Part shown: in pieces, positions 8,433 to 16,041 of the stretch
Position numbering within the stretch: position 1 is the first letter of the stretch
Layout: every line of letters starts with the position of its first letter
Assembly (NCBI GenBank): GCA_003343705.1
Contig: QAKR01000037.1
Location: 1-24,849 of the forward strand
Direction: 5' to 3'
Source of the DNA: Clostridiales bacterium
GTDB taxonomy: Bacteria > Bacillota > Clostridia > Oscillospirales > UBA644
Length of the DNA: 24,849 bases
Program-made: the position numbers and the translations under genes
Notes under the pieces: generated by a model
Told to the model about the DNA's origin: nothing
Database searches by the model: none
The model's input: the letters and a program-made list of their open reading frames with translations, nothing else

Positions 8433-8528
8433 AAACGGACATTTTGAGCAGTTATATGAAAATACAAGACGGTTATAATAAAACAAAATTATATCCTCAT
8501 ATAACTGCCAAAAATCAAATGCCCGTTT
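8433..8528 (-). promoter_or_regulatory. Long leader hairpin upstream of pnp
   Basis: Perfect 12-bp arms GCAGTTATATGA (8448-8459) and TCATATAACTGC (8497-8508) sit inside a second paired region 8433-8447 / 8515-8528 (one G-U pair and one bulge in the minus-strand RNA). The loop holds a further imperfect helix 8471-8479 / 8488-8496. Total pairing is about 26 bp plus the inner helix. It covers most of the rpsO-pnp gap and ends about 30 nt before the pnp start. In E. coli the same gap holds a double-stranded leader cut by RNase III and used by PNPase for autoregulation; the position here invites that comparison. Confidence 0.65.
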
Positions 8529-8548
8529 TTTACTAAATTACTTACAAA

Positions 8549-8570
8549 GGGGCTGTCTTACGACAGCCCC
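8549..8570 (-). terminator. Terminator or attenuator after rpsO
   Basis: 9-bp GC-rich stem GGGGCTGTC/GACAGCCCC (8549-8557 / 8562-8570) with a 4-nt loop, 9 nt past the rpsO stop. Only three U follow immediately, then mixed sequence, so read-through into pnp is likely. Confidence 0.65.
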
Positions 8571-8579
8571 AACTGTTGT

Positions 8580-8846
8580 TTACTTACGAATGCCGAGTTT
8601 TTCAATGATAGCACGATATCTAAGAACGTCTTTTTTCATAAGATAATTCAAAAGATTTCTTCTTTTACCAACCATCTGCTGAAGACCTCTGCGAGAATGG
8701 AAATCCTTCTTATGAGTTTTAAGATGCTCTGTCAGAGTGATAATTCTACCTGTCAGTATAGCGATCTGGACTTCCGGAGATCCGGTGTCTTTCTCGTTTG
8801 TGCGATTGGCTTCAATTATTGCAGCCTTTGCATCCTTTGTCATCAT
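8580..8846 (-). CDS. rpsO: 30S ribosomal protein S15
   Basis: 88-residue S15, which binds the 16S rRNA central domain early in small-subunit assembly. Diagnostic stretches are DTGSPEVQIA, THKKDFHSRRGL and the C-terminal YRAIIEKLGIR. The reading frame can be opened at a GTG at 8858, but that codon lies inside the Shine-Dalgarno GGAGGTGA (8855-8862), so the ATG at 8846 is chosen. This gives MMTKDAK, the family's normal start and length (88-89 residues). It has a promoter at 8933-8961 and a structured leader, and is followed by pnp in the same direction. Confidence 0.97.
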   Translation of the reverse strand: MMTKDAKAAIIEANRTNEKDTGSPEVQIAILTGRIITLTEHLKTHKKDFHSRRGLQQMVGKRRNLLNYLMKKDVLRYRAIIEKLGIRK

Positions 8847-8878
8847 AATCTTGTTCACCTCCGTTTAATATTCGCCAA

Positions 8879-8920
8879 AATGTGAGGTTCGCTTTCGGTG
8901 AAAAAAAGCCTGCCCACATT
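8879..8920 (-). promoter_or_regulatory. Structured rpsO leader, candidate S15 autoregulatory element
   Basis: In the minus-strand RNA AAUGUG-GG (8913-8920) pairs with CC-U-CACAUU (8879-8887, one bulge), enclosing a second hairpin GCUUU/AAAGC. S15 represses its own synthesis through leader structures in several bacteria, but the folds differ between lineages. Here only position and folding support the call. Confidence 0.4.
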
Positions 8921-8932
8921 CGGTATGATATT

Positions 8933-8961
8933 ATTTTACCATAAAATATTACTTTTGTAAA
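8933..8961 (-). promoter_or_regulatory. Sigma-A-type promoter of rpsO
   Basis: -35 TTTACA (8956-8961), 17-bp spacer, -10 TAAAAT (8933-8938), each 5/6 to consensus. The predicted leader is about 80 nt. Confidence 0.75.
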
Positions 8962-8988
8962 GAGGTGATTTCGAATTTTTTATGATTT

Positions 8989-10482
8989 TTACCTTGAAAT
9001 ATAAAGCATACGGTCTTCTGCTATTTCTTCGCTTGTCAAACCATTGTTTTTCATAATTAACTGCGGACTTGCAGAATATTTTTTTGCTATGTCCCATACA
9101 CGATCGCCTTTACATGCATAATAAAGAACCATTTGCGAAAGTGGGGCTTTCTTTTCGGGTAATTCATTTATCTCTGTTATTGCGCCGTATTCACAGGACA
9201 TATCTATCATTCCCGAATAAACACCCTTTATCCGCATTTGTAATCCGTCACCAACAGGCATACACGAAATATCGCTGACATCAGCTGCAATATTAAAACT
9301 CATTGCCATAGGAGCTTTTTTTACCTGCTTTTCAAATGTAAACGGAATGCTTTTTTCTACAGGAATAATATCTCCGTTTGAATCTTTATAAACCGCAAAA
9401 ACATCATAATTCCCTTGTATTACAGCGTTTTGTTTTTGTGAATCATAAAAAACACCTGTAGCAAAAGCAGAACAACCGTAATCAATAATCTCTTCTGCAT
9501 TAGAAGCTTCAATACGTTGCTCACAGTCAAAATCTTCACGAACAGGTACTATTTTATGGAACAATACAGGTTTTTGGACACATTCAATAGTTTTTGTGGG
9601 TGAAAATGCATCAACGCCCAGCTCAGTCTCTGAATCGGCATAACAAAGGACTGATACGCTGATTTCGGCATCATAAGGAATAATATAATTATCAGCAGTT
9701 TCCTTAAGTAGGGCTTTAAAATCACTTAAATCAAAAAATGCAAGGCATTTAGCATCTTCGCCAAGCTCACAGGTAGGGATAATTTGAGAAAGAGGAATTT
9801 TTGTTGTATACAGGCCAAAGGTTCCGTTTGATTTTGAATACACAATTCTAAGAACCATATCACCTCTTGCGATTACTTTATTTGAAAGCATTTTTACATC
9901 ATTGCTTTCAAAAGAAACTGAATAACGAAGAATTTTTGAAACATCCATACCTTTTTCAAGTTCAATCTCATCCGATATTTTAAGGGTTTTCTGTTCTGAA
10001 CAAAGAACATCCGAATATTCGGCATTAACATTTTTCATTTCTAAGCCACACTTTTTATTTTCCGGAAGACAAGGTGTAATGTTAGCTGAAAAAACATTAA
10101 TACAAATCTCTACGGTAGCTTTTACAAACATTTTTTGGGGACTTAATGCGCGTGTATTATAATAGGTAGTGTGGGCGCGTGCCATTATTTGAGGAGGCTC
10201 GGACGTTTTTAATTCAGTTGAATAGGAAAACGGCGATTGATGAAACATAGAAACCATTCCACCGTCACCTTCAGGCAGATAGCATATTTTAAAGTCAACT
10301 ATCCCTTCAATAAACGCTCTGTCTCCCCTTACACTTTGAGTACGGATCATAGATGTTGCTTCAGTCTTAACTATTTTCATTACCGGAGGACAGTAATCCG
10401 GTAATATTATTTCGCTTTCAGCCGAGCTTTCACCAATAATAGTTTGAACAAGTCCGGTTGACGTAATAAAATTATTTTCCAT
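8989..10482 (-). CDS. sipL: SipL-like spore coat morphogenetic protein (SPOCS/DUF3794 and LysM)
   Basis: 497-residue protein without signal peptide. It carries SPOCS (DUF3794)-type repeats, for example the N-terminal LPDYCPPVMKIVKTE and later GDRAFIEGIVDFKICY-like segments. A C-terminal LysM-like module (about 450-495) includes KGDRVWDIAKKY and a terminal MLYIS. That architecture matches SipL of Clostridioides difficile, which binds SpoIVA and anchors the coat to the forespore in the mother cell. The frame opens at a GTG (10491), but that overlaps the SD (AAAGGAG); the ATG at 10482, 8 nt past the SD, is preferred. A sigma-E-like promoter (10513-10541) supports a sporulation role. Other Clostridia carry several SPOCS-LysM paralogues, so orthology to SipL rather than a paralogue is not certain. 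Confidence 0.8.
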   Translation of the reverse strand: MENNFITSTGLVQTIIGESSAESEIILPDYCPPVMKIVKTEATSMIRTQSVRGDRAFIEGIVDFKICYLPEGDGGMVSMFHQSPFSYSTELKTSEPPQIMARAHTTYYNTRALSPQKMFVKATVEICINVFSANITPCLPENKKCGLEMKNVNAEYSDVLCSEQKTLKISDEIELEKGMDVSKILRYSVSFESNDVKMLSNKVIARGDMVLRIVYSKSNGTFGLYTTKIPLSQIIPTCELGEDAKCLAFFDLSDFKALLKETADNYIIPYDAEISVSVLCYADSETELGVDAFSPTKTIECVQKPVLFHKIVPVREDFDCEQRIEASNAEEIIDYGCSAFATGVFYDSQKQNAVIQGNYDVFAVYKDSNGDIIPVEKSIPFTFEKQVKKAPMAMSFNIAADVSDISCMPVGDGLQMRIKGVYSGMIDMSCEYGAITEINELPEKKAPLSQMVLYYACKGDRVWDIAKKYSASPQLIMKNNGLTSEEIAEDRMLYISR

Positions 10483-10512
10483 TTCAAACACTCCTTTAAA
10501 GTTTTATGGTAA

Positions 10513-10541
10513 TAAGTATGCGAAATGAACAAATAATATGA
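10513..10541 (-). promoter_or_regulatory. Sigma-E-like (mother-cell) promoter of the SipL-like gene
   Basis: -35 TCATATT (10535-10541), 14-bp spacer, -10 CATACTTA (10513-10520). This fits the B. subtilis sigma-E consensus KMATATT-N14/15-CATACANT except near the end of the -10 box. It lies about 30 bp from the start codon. Confidence 0.65.
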
Positions 10542-10630
10542 CGCAAAATGATTATTGAGATCCAAATAAATATTTTTTATCATACCTAAATTACAATACG
10601 AATACGAAGAATTTTGTCGAAAAGATATTG

Positions 10631-10659
10631 TTGCAATTTGACAAAATATGGTGTATAAT
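10631..10659 (+). promoter_or_regulatory. Promoter of the GH78-like glycosidase gene
   Basis: Perfect -10 TATAAT (10654-10659) with -35 TTGCAA (10631-10636, 4/6) at 17 bp. A TTGACA at 10638-10643 is only 10 bp from the -10 and cannot pair with it. The ATG follows 30 nt later with an AAAGGGAG ribosome binding site. Confidence 0.65.
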
Positions 10660-10688
10660 GAGAGCACAAACTCGAAAGGGAGAAGAAA

Positions 10689-12374
10689 ATGATGAAAAAT
10701 TTAAAAGATTACATGCAAGAAACTGAAAGACATCGAATTATTAACGACGAAAAAACTGTTAATTTTATCTATCCCAAAAGGATTCTTAAAACAGAAGGCT
10801 GTGTTGAAAATTCTGAAGCTCTGTTAGAGGTACGTGAAGGTCAAGCCACCCTTGAGGCCGGGGAGCTTTGTATGATGAAAAAATCTAATGGTAAAGCATA
10901 CATACTTCTTGATTATGGGTTTGAAATGCACGGTGGAGTACAAATCACAACGCATGCAACAGCTGGCAGTGTTCGCGTAACATTCGGAGAAAGTGCAATG
11001 GAAGCTCTTTCTGATATAGGTGGAAATAAAGGTGCTACAAACGATCACGCAATACGTGACAGTGTTTACAAGTTAAGTTGGTTAGGGACTACCAATATCG
11101 GTAATACAGGTTTCCGATTTGTTAAGATTGAACTGGCAGACGATACTGAAGAGTTGGCTATAAAAACAATACGTGCCGCATTCACCTATAGGGATCTGCC
11201 ATACAAAGGTACATTTGATTGCAGTGATGAAAAGCTAAACAAAATCTGGCAAACAGCGGCATACACCGTTCAACTGAATATGCAGGATTTTGTGTGGGAC
11301 GGGATTAAACGAGACAGGCTTGTTTGGATCGGAGATATGCATCCTGAAGTTTCTACAATTCAATACGTTTTCGGTGAACATGATTGTGTTACAAAAAGTC
11401 TTGATCTTATTCGCAACAATACGCCTATACCAAATGTAATGAACGGAATCCCAGCATATTCAATGTGGTGGGTTCTTATTCACAGAGATTGGTTCAGACA
11501 AAACGGGAATATTAATTATCTAGAAGAACAACATACATACATTGCAGATCTGGTGAAATTTTTAAGCGGCTTTATCGGCGAAGGCGGAGTTTCAAATATA
11601 GAAAACAATTTCCTTGACTGGCCTTCATCCACTAACCCCGAAGGGCAAAAAGCCGGAGTACACTCGTTGTTTATATTAACAATGAATGCTGCTGCCGACA
11701 TTTTTGATGCACTTGAAGACGAACAAAACGCAGATTTTGCACGTTTATGCGCTAAAAAACTTTCTGCACATTTATATGATCCTAACGGTCTTAAGCAGGC
11801 ATATGCACTCCAGGTTTTAGCAGGTATTCGTAAACCTGAAGAAGTTGCAGAAACTCTTATTAAAAACGGAGTTCACGGCTATTCCACGTTCCTCGGTTAT
11901 TACATACTCAAAGCACTGGGACAAGCTGAAAAAATAGACGAAGCTCTTGATCATATAAAAGAATACTGGGGTACAATGCTTGATCTTGGGGCTACTACAT
12001 TCTGGGAAGATTTTGATATAGATTGGGCTCAAAACTGTTCTACTCTCGACGAAATCCTTGAACCGGGAACAACAAAAAAAGATATCCACGGGGATTTTGG
12101 AGGCTATTGCTATACAGGTTACAGACATAGTTTATGTCATGGCTGGGCTTCAGGCCCTGCACCGTTTTTAATGGAATATGTTTTAGGCATACGTCCGATA
12201 AAACCCGGCTGCAAACAGGTTCTTATTGCCCCGGAGCTTGGTTCCTTATCATTTGCAAAAGGCTCATATCCCACACCATACGGAATAATTTCCGTTGAGC
12301 ACACTCGAAGTGAAAACGGTGAAATAAAAACGCTTGTCGATGCACCGGATGAAATTGAAATTGTTTTAGGTTAA
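10689..12374 (+). CDS. GH78-like alpha-L-rhamnosidase-family glycoside hydrolase, cytosolic
   Basis: 561-residue protein with no signal peptide. After a short beta-rich N-terminal part (about 25-165) comes an (alpha/alpha)6-type catalytic domain. It contains the GH78 signature WDGIKRDRLVWIGDMHPE, with D204, R208, D209, D216 and E220 as candidate active-site residues, and ends in the C-terminal beta domain typical of the family (GSYPTPYGIISV). GH78 enzymes release alpha-L-rhamnose; most are 900-1000 residues, so this is a compact member missing accessory beta domains. It is the only gene on the plus strand here, with its own promoter and a shared bidirectional terminator. ATG at 10689 and ATG at 10692 are both possible starts. 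The substrate could be an imported oligosaccharide; specificity is not shown. Confidence 0.8.
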   Translation: MMKNLKDYMQETERHRIINDEKTVNFIYPKRILKTEGCVENSEALLEVREGQATLEAGELCMMKKSNGKAYILLDYGFEMHGGVQITTHATAGSVRVTFGESAMEALSDIGGNKGATNDHAIRDSVYKLSWLGTTNIGNTGFRFVKIELADDTEELAIKTIRAAFTYRDLPYKGTFDCSDEKLNKIWQTAAYTVQLNMQDFVWDGIKRDRLVWIGDMHPEVSTIQYVFGEHDCVTKSLDLIRNNTPIPNVMNGIPAYSMWWVLIHRDWFRQNGNINYLEEQHTYIADLVKFLSGFIGEGGVSNIENNFLDWPSSTNPEGQKAGVHSLFILTMNAAADIFDALEDEQNADFARLCAKKLSAHLYDPNGLKQAYALQVLAGIRKPEEVAETLIKNGVHGYSTFLGYYILKALGQAEKIDEALDHIKEYWGTMLDLGATTFWEDFDIDWAQNCSTLDEILEPGTTKKDIHGDFGGYCYTGYRHSLCHGWASGPAPFLMEYVLGIRPIKPGCKQVLIAPELGSLSFAKGSYPTPYGIISVEHTRSENGEIKTLVDAPDEIEIVLG

Positions 12375-12386
12375 TAAAAGTATATA

Positions 12387-12428
12387 AAAAAGACCTTGCC
12401 GAATATGTTAATTCGGCAAGGTCTTTTT
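12387..12428. terminator. Bidirectional terminator between the glycosidase and capE-like genes
   Basis: 18-bp perfect stem 12387-12404 / 12411-12428 (core AGACCTTGCCGAAT) with a 6-nt loop. A run at one end and T run at the other give U-tracts in both directions, serving the convergent genes ending at 12374 and 12440. Confidence 0.93.
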
Positions 12429-12439
12429 AAGTATATAAG

Positions 12440-13477
12440 TTATTTATTCCATTTCTCAAGTTCATCTTGAATATATTTTAATTTAAGAAGTTTGTTTTTA
12501 ACTTGTTCAACATTAAAAAGAACTGCATTATTTGAATCAAATTCTGTTAGCCTGTTTTTTGAAGAATTTCCATTTACAAAATACTTATCATAATTCAAAT
12601 CTCTTTTATCACACGGAACACGATAAAAATTGCCCATATCAATAGCATTGGCACATTCTTCGTTAGTTAATAAGGTTTCATACATTTTTTCGCCGTGACG
12701 AATACCAATAACTTTTATATCGTTATCTGCATGGAAAAGTTCCTTAACCGCCTGAGCAAGAACGGCAATTGTACAAGCATCAGCTTTCTGAACAAGAATA
12801 TCTCCGCTTTCACCATTTTCAAATGCAAACAAAACAAGATCTACAGCTTCTTCAAGCGTCATAATAAATCTAGTCATGCTGGGATCTGTAATAGTAATTG
12901 TTTGGCCTGCTTTGATTTGGTCTATCCAAAGAGGAACAACCGACCCACGGGAACACAAAACATTACCATATCTCGTGCAACAAATTTTTGTTTTATCCGG
13001 TGATACTGTTCTTGATTTTGCGACCACTACTTTTTCCATCATTGCTTTAGATGTACCCATTGCATTTACCGGATAAGCAGCTTTATCTGTTGACAAGCAA
13101 ATAGCGGTTTTTATTCCGGCATCAATTGCTGCCGTTAAAACATTATCAACTCCGAAAACATTAGTTTTAACTGCTTCAAGAGGAAAGAATTCGCATGAAG
13201 GAACTTGTTTAAGAGCTGCTGCATGAAATATATAATCTACCCCATGCATTGCATTTTTAACAGAAGCAAGGTCTCTTACATCACCAACATAGAATTTAAT
13301 TTTTTTAGATTTCTCAGGCATTTTAATCTGAAAAGAATGCCTCATATCATCTTGTTTTTTTTCATCACGCGAAAATATACGAATTTCGCCTATATCCGTG
13401 TCAAGAAACCGGTTCAAAACGGCATTGCCGAAGCTGCCTGTTCCACCTGTAATTAATAGCGTTTTATTTTTAAACAT
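12440..13477 (-). CDS. capE: CapE-like UDP-GlcNAc 4,6-dehydratase (5-inverting), SDR superfamily
   Basis: 345-residue nucleotide-sugar enzyme very close in layout to S. aureus CapE, which converts UDP-GlcNAc to a 4-keto-6-deoxy-L-sugar, the first step to UDP-L-FucNAc. Visible: Rossmann loop GGTGSFG (11-17), the family stretches IFSRDEKKQDD and AALKQVPSCEFFP, and STDKAAYPVNAMGTSK. In that last stretch the usual SDR Tyr of YxxxK is Met (M140, K144), as in CapE. SD GGAGG lies 7 nt before the ATG. It is the last gene of the polysaccharide cluster, 178 nt after the glycosyltransferase, with a large inverted repeat in the gap. Partners CapF and CapG are not in the window. Confidence 0.88.
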   Translation of the reverse strand: MFKNKTLLITGGTGSFGNAVLNRFLDTDIGEIRIFSRDEKKQDDMRHSFQIKMPEKSKKIKFYVGDVRDLASVKNAMHGVDYIFHAAALKQVPSCEFFPLEAVKTNVFGVDNVLTAAIDAGIKTAICLSTDKAAYPVNAMGTSKAMMEKVVVAKSRTVSPDKTKICCTRYGNVLCSRGSVVPLWIDQIKAGQTITITDPSMTRFIMTLEEAVDLVLFAFENGESGDILVQKADACTIAVLAQAVKELFHADNDIKVIGIRHGEKMYETLLTNEECANAIDMGNFYRVPCDKRDLNYDKYFVNGNSSKNRLTEFDSNNAVLFNVEQVKNKLLKLKYIQDELEKWNK

Positions 13478-13513
13478 CCATATGCCTCCAATAGTATAAT
13501 CATATATTAATTT

Positions 13514-13611
13514 AAATGCAATTTGATGGTATTAAAGTTATTTGTTTATCTTGTTGTACAGATAAGTATACAAAAAACAAAAAAACAGCTTTAATACCTT
13601 AAATTGCGTTT
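13514..13611. repeat. Long inverted repeat in the gap before capE
   Basis: Arms GCAATTTGATGGTATTAAAG (13518-13537) and CTTTAATACCTTAAATTGC (13589-13607) pair over 17 bp with a small internal loop, extended by three A-T pairs outside. The 51-nt centre holds a second hairpin TTATCT/AGATAA (13546-13551 / 13560-13565). The word TAAATGCAAT occurs in the left arm and again just outside the right arm (about 13623). It could be an RNA processing or attenuation structure or the relic of a small mobile repeat. Confidence 0.55.
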
Positions 13612-13655
13612 TAATCAAAAATTAAATGCAATATCTCTATCTAAATTATAATAAC

Positions 13656-14843
13656 TTATATAACACACAGCTTAAACTCATTTAACAAAGTTTTACAAAA
13701 TGTATTTTTAGAAAAGTTTTTCAAGTAATAATTATAAGAATTTTCACCAAACGTATTATCTCTATTTAGGATAAATAATCGAACATTATTTGCTAATGCG
13801 TATTGGTCTTCAGCTTCCCCTGCATATCCGCAATCTGCTTTTTTAATAATTGAATATGTTTCACCGTTTATAGCTCCGATTATAGGTTTTCCGGCAAGCA
13901 TATATGTTTGTAACTTTCCGGGAACAGTCAGCGATAAAACAGGGTCAGACTGCATTGTAATAATCATCGCATCTGCCATTGCATAATATTTTGGCATTTG
14001 CTCAACGGGTTTACGCCCGTAAAAAACAACAGATTTCAAATTATATTTTTCAGCAAGTATCTTACAGTTATCAAGCTCTGACCCATCACCTACTATATGC
14101 CACTTAAGATTCTTTATATCTCTTGTTAAGTCTGCGGCTTTAATTATTGTCTGTACACTTTGAGCATTTCCTATATTTCCTGCAAACATTAAATCAATTG
14201 TATCATTAGGTTGTTTTTTACATGATTCTACCGAAAACAATTCTTCGGCATATTGAGGCAAATAATTAATTTTATCGTCTCGTATATTAAATTCGTTCTC
14301 AAAATACGTTTTAAAAGATTTTGATGTTATAAGTATTTTATCAGATTGAGAATATATTTTACCTGATACTTTATGAAAATATCTATATATAAAAGAATTA
14401 CGTCTTACTCGGCCGGCGACTAAACTTTCCGGCCACAAATCTAAACAATAAAGAATAAGTCGTTTACCATATTTATTTTTATATTTTATACCGGCTTCAG
14501 CCATCATAACTGGAGATAATTGATTTACAAAAACAACATCATAATCCCCCGGAAGTTTTGATACAAACCTTTTTGACGAAAACAGATAACTATAATAATT
14601 TAAAATACGCCAGAGCCAACCGCGTTTCCGTCCTACCGTAAAACAGCGATGAACTTCAACGCCGTTAATACTTTCAGTCTTTTTGCGACTAAAACGATAA
14701 TCTTCGTAAATTTTACCCATTGGGTAATTAGGTATACCTGTTATTACAGTAACCTTATGCCCTATTTTAACAAATTCTTCGCATATATCAGAAATTCTAA
14801 AAGGTTCAGGATAATAATATTGACATATACATAGAATATTCAC
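13656..14843 (-). CDS. GT4-family glycosyltransferase (WbuB-like)
   Basis: 395-residue GT-B fold glycosyltransferase that should add a sugar from a nucleotide donor to a lipid-linked surface-polysaccharide precursor on the inner membrane face. The N-terminal MNILCICQYYYPEP with ITGIPNYP is typical of WbuB/CapM-like GT4 enzymes. The donor-binding half shows FAGNIGNAQS, HIVGDGSE, VVFYGRKPVEQMP and PGKLQTYMLAGKPII. No membrane span is evident. WbuB-type enzymes transfer FucNAc, which would suit a CapE-made sugar, but donor specificity is inferred only. The start overlaps the sugar transferase stop by 4 nt (ATGA), so it is translationally coupled. Confidence 0.85.
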   Translation of the reverse strand: MNILCICQYYYPEPFRISDICEEFVKIGHKVTVITGIPNYPMGKIYEDYRFSRKKTESINGVEVHRCFTVGRKRGWLWRILNYYSYLFSSKRFVSKLPGDYDVVFVNQLSPVMMAEAGIKYKNKYGKRLILYCLDLWPESLVAGRVRRNSFIYRYFHKVSGKIYSQSDKILITSKSFKTYFENEFNIRDDKINYLPQYAEELFSVESCKKQPNDTIDLMFAGNIGNAQSVQTIIKAADLTRDIKNLKWHIVGDGSELDNCKILAEKYNLKSVVFYGRKPVEQMPKYYAMADAMIITMQSDPVLSLTVPGKLQTYMLAGKPIIGAINGETYSIIKKADCGYAGEAEDQYALANNVRLFILNRDNTFGENSYNYYLKNFSKNTFCKTLLNEFKLCVI

Positions 14844-15478
14844 TTATTAACAAGCTCCTTCTCCTGTTCTGAAAAACTTACTTCAATAGGCCTTGCTCTA
14901 CCTTCTACTATGTTCTGTCGCTTAAGAACAGTATTAATAGTACCTATAAAACATTTTATATCAAACTTAAAACTCATTTTTTGAACATATACACCATCAA
15001 ACCATGCCTTATCCGGAATTTCAATTGTATCTCGGCCGTTAATCTGAGCCCAACCTGTTAAGCCGGGGCGGACATCGTTTGCGCCATATTTATCACGTTC
15101 TTCAATAAGATCATATTGATTCCAAAGGCTCGGTCGCGGACCGATTATAGACATTTGGCCAATCAATATATTAAATAACTGAGGCAGTTCGTCTAAACTT
15201 GTTTTTCTAAGTATTTTTCCAATTTTTGTAATCCACTGGTCGGGATTTTCTAAAAGGTGGGTAGGTATATTGGGAGGAGTGTCGCTTCTCATGGTGCGAA
15301 ATTTAAGAATATTAAAATAAGATTTATTTATTCCGACCCTTTTTTGCTTAAACAAAATAGAGCCGTTAGAATCAATTTTTATTGCAATAACTATTATTAG
15401 CAATAACGGAGATAAAATAATAATACCAAGTAAAGATAAGACAACATCTATTAAACGTTTAAAAAACTTTACATACAT
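14840..15478 (-). CDS. PglC-like monotopic phosphoglycosyl transferase (initiating sugar transferase)
   Basis: 212-residue bacterial sugar transferase that starts polysaccharide synthesis by moving a phospho-sugar from a UDP-sugar to undecaprenyl phosphate. It has one N-terminal re-entrant/membrane helix (about 8-34), then FKQKRVG, FNILKFRTMR, the catalytic KTSLDELPQ motif with D96-E97, and IIGPRP, all diagnostic. Length matches the short PglC class rather than the multi-span WbaP class. SD GGAGG is 9 nt from the ATG and lies inside the end of the acetyltransferase gene, only 5 nt upstream. It overlaps the GT4 gene by 4 nt. It is the committing step of this cluster. Confidence 0.93.
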   Translation of the reverse strand: MYVKFFKRLIDVVLSLLGIIILSPLLLIIVIAIKIDSNGSILFKQKRVGINKSYFNILKFRTMRSDTPPNIPTHLLENPDQWITKIGKILRKTSLDELPQLFNILIGQMSIIGPRPSLWNQYDLIEERDKYGANDVRPGLTGWAQINGRDTIEIPDKAWFDGVYVQKMSFKFDIKCFIGTINTVLKRQNIVEGRARPIEVSFSEQEKELVNK

Positions 15479-15483
15479 ATAAT

Positions 15484-16041
15484 TTATCCTCCTATTTTCA
15501 AATTGTTAAAAACCAAATTTGAATTAAATTTCAAAGGATTAACATATGTATTAAAAACTTGTCCGCAGTTTACTTTATATTTTTCCGGAACAACTGAATT
15601 TGAACACACAACAGCACCGCAATCTACATGACAACCTTCTTTTAAAGTACTGTTATGATTAATTATCGCTCCGGCAGAAACAATACAACAACGAGAAACA
15701 ATCGAAGCAGAACTAACAACCGCATGAACTTCGATTATGGAACCGTTATGAATTTCTGCCGACGGAGAAACAAACCCGTCAGGATGGATCAATGTTGCTA
15801 AAATATAACCGGCTTCTTCAAGATCCTGTGCCTTTTTCAATCTGAATTCAGGATTTCCGACTGCAACAAAGGCATAATTATATTTACCAACAAACAACTT
15901 ATAATCCGAAACTTTTCCGATTGCGTTTTCGTTTATGTCATCAAGAAAATCTATTGACCCAAAGACATTCATCAATTCGGCTGTTTCTTTTGCAACCAAA
16001 CCGTATTGTCCGGCACCGATTATTAGTAAATCTTTTTTCAA
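15484..16041 (-). CDS. PglD/NeuD-family sugar O/N-acetyltransferase, TTG start
   Basis: 185-residue two-domain enzyme. Residues 1-80 form a Rossmann-like nucleotide-sugar domain opening with LLIIGAGQYG. From about 85 a left-handed beta-helix of hexapeptide repeats carries AIINHNSTLKEGCHVDCGAVV, with H129 the expected catalytic base and H138 near the acetyl-CoA site. PglD acetylates a UDP-4-amino sugar with acetyl-CoA; NeuD acetylates sialic acids. No aminotransferase that would make the amino substrate is in the window. The start is TTG at 16041, with GGAG 9 nt upstream; a tiny ATG-ATT-TAG frame sits between SD and start. It is the first gene of the cluster and is preceded by a long untranslated leader. 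Confidence 0.85.
   Translation of the reverse strand: MKKDLLIIGAGQYGLVAKETAELMNVFGSIDFLDDINENAIGKVSDYKLFVGKYNYAFVAVGNPEFRLKKAQDLEEAGYILATLIHPDGFVSPSAEIHNGSIIEVHAVVSSASIVSRCCIVSAGAIINHNSTLKEGCHVDCGAVVCSNSVVPEKYKVNCGQVFNTYVNPLKFNSNLVFNNLKIGG

Noticed and set aside
8433..8528. Miniature transposable element instead of pnp leader hairpin
   Set aside because: No clear target-site duplication and no second copy in the window; the position in the rpsO-pnp gap favours an RNA role, though a genome search is needed.
8847..8858. GTG start for rpsO at 8858
   Set aside because: The GTG lies within the Shine-Dalgarno sequence; the ATG at 8846 gives the standard S15 length.
10638..10659. TTGACA with TATAAT at 10-bp spacing before the glycosidase
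   Set aside because: Spacing is far too short; TTGCAA at 17 bp is the workable -35.
13493..13521. Promoter for capE with TATACT -10 and TTGCAT -35
   Set aside because: The -35 matches only 3/6 and the predicted start would fall inside the Shine-Dalgarno sequence.
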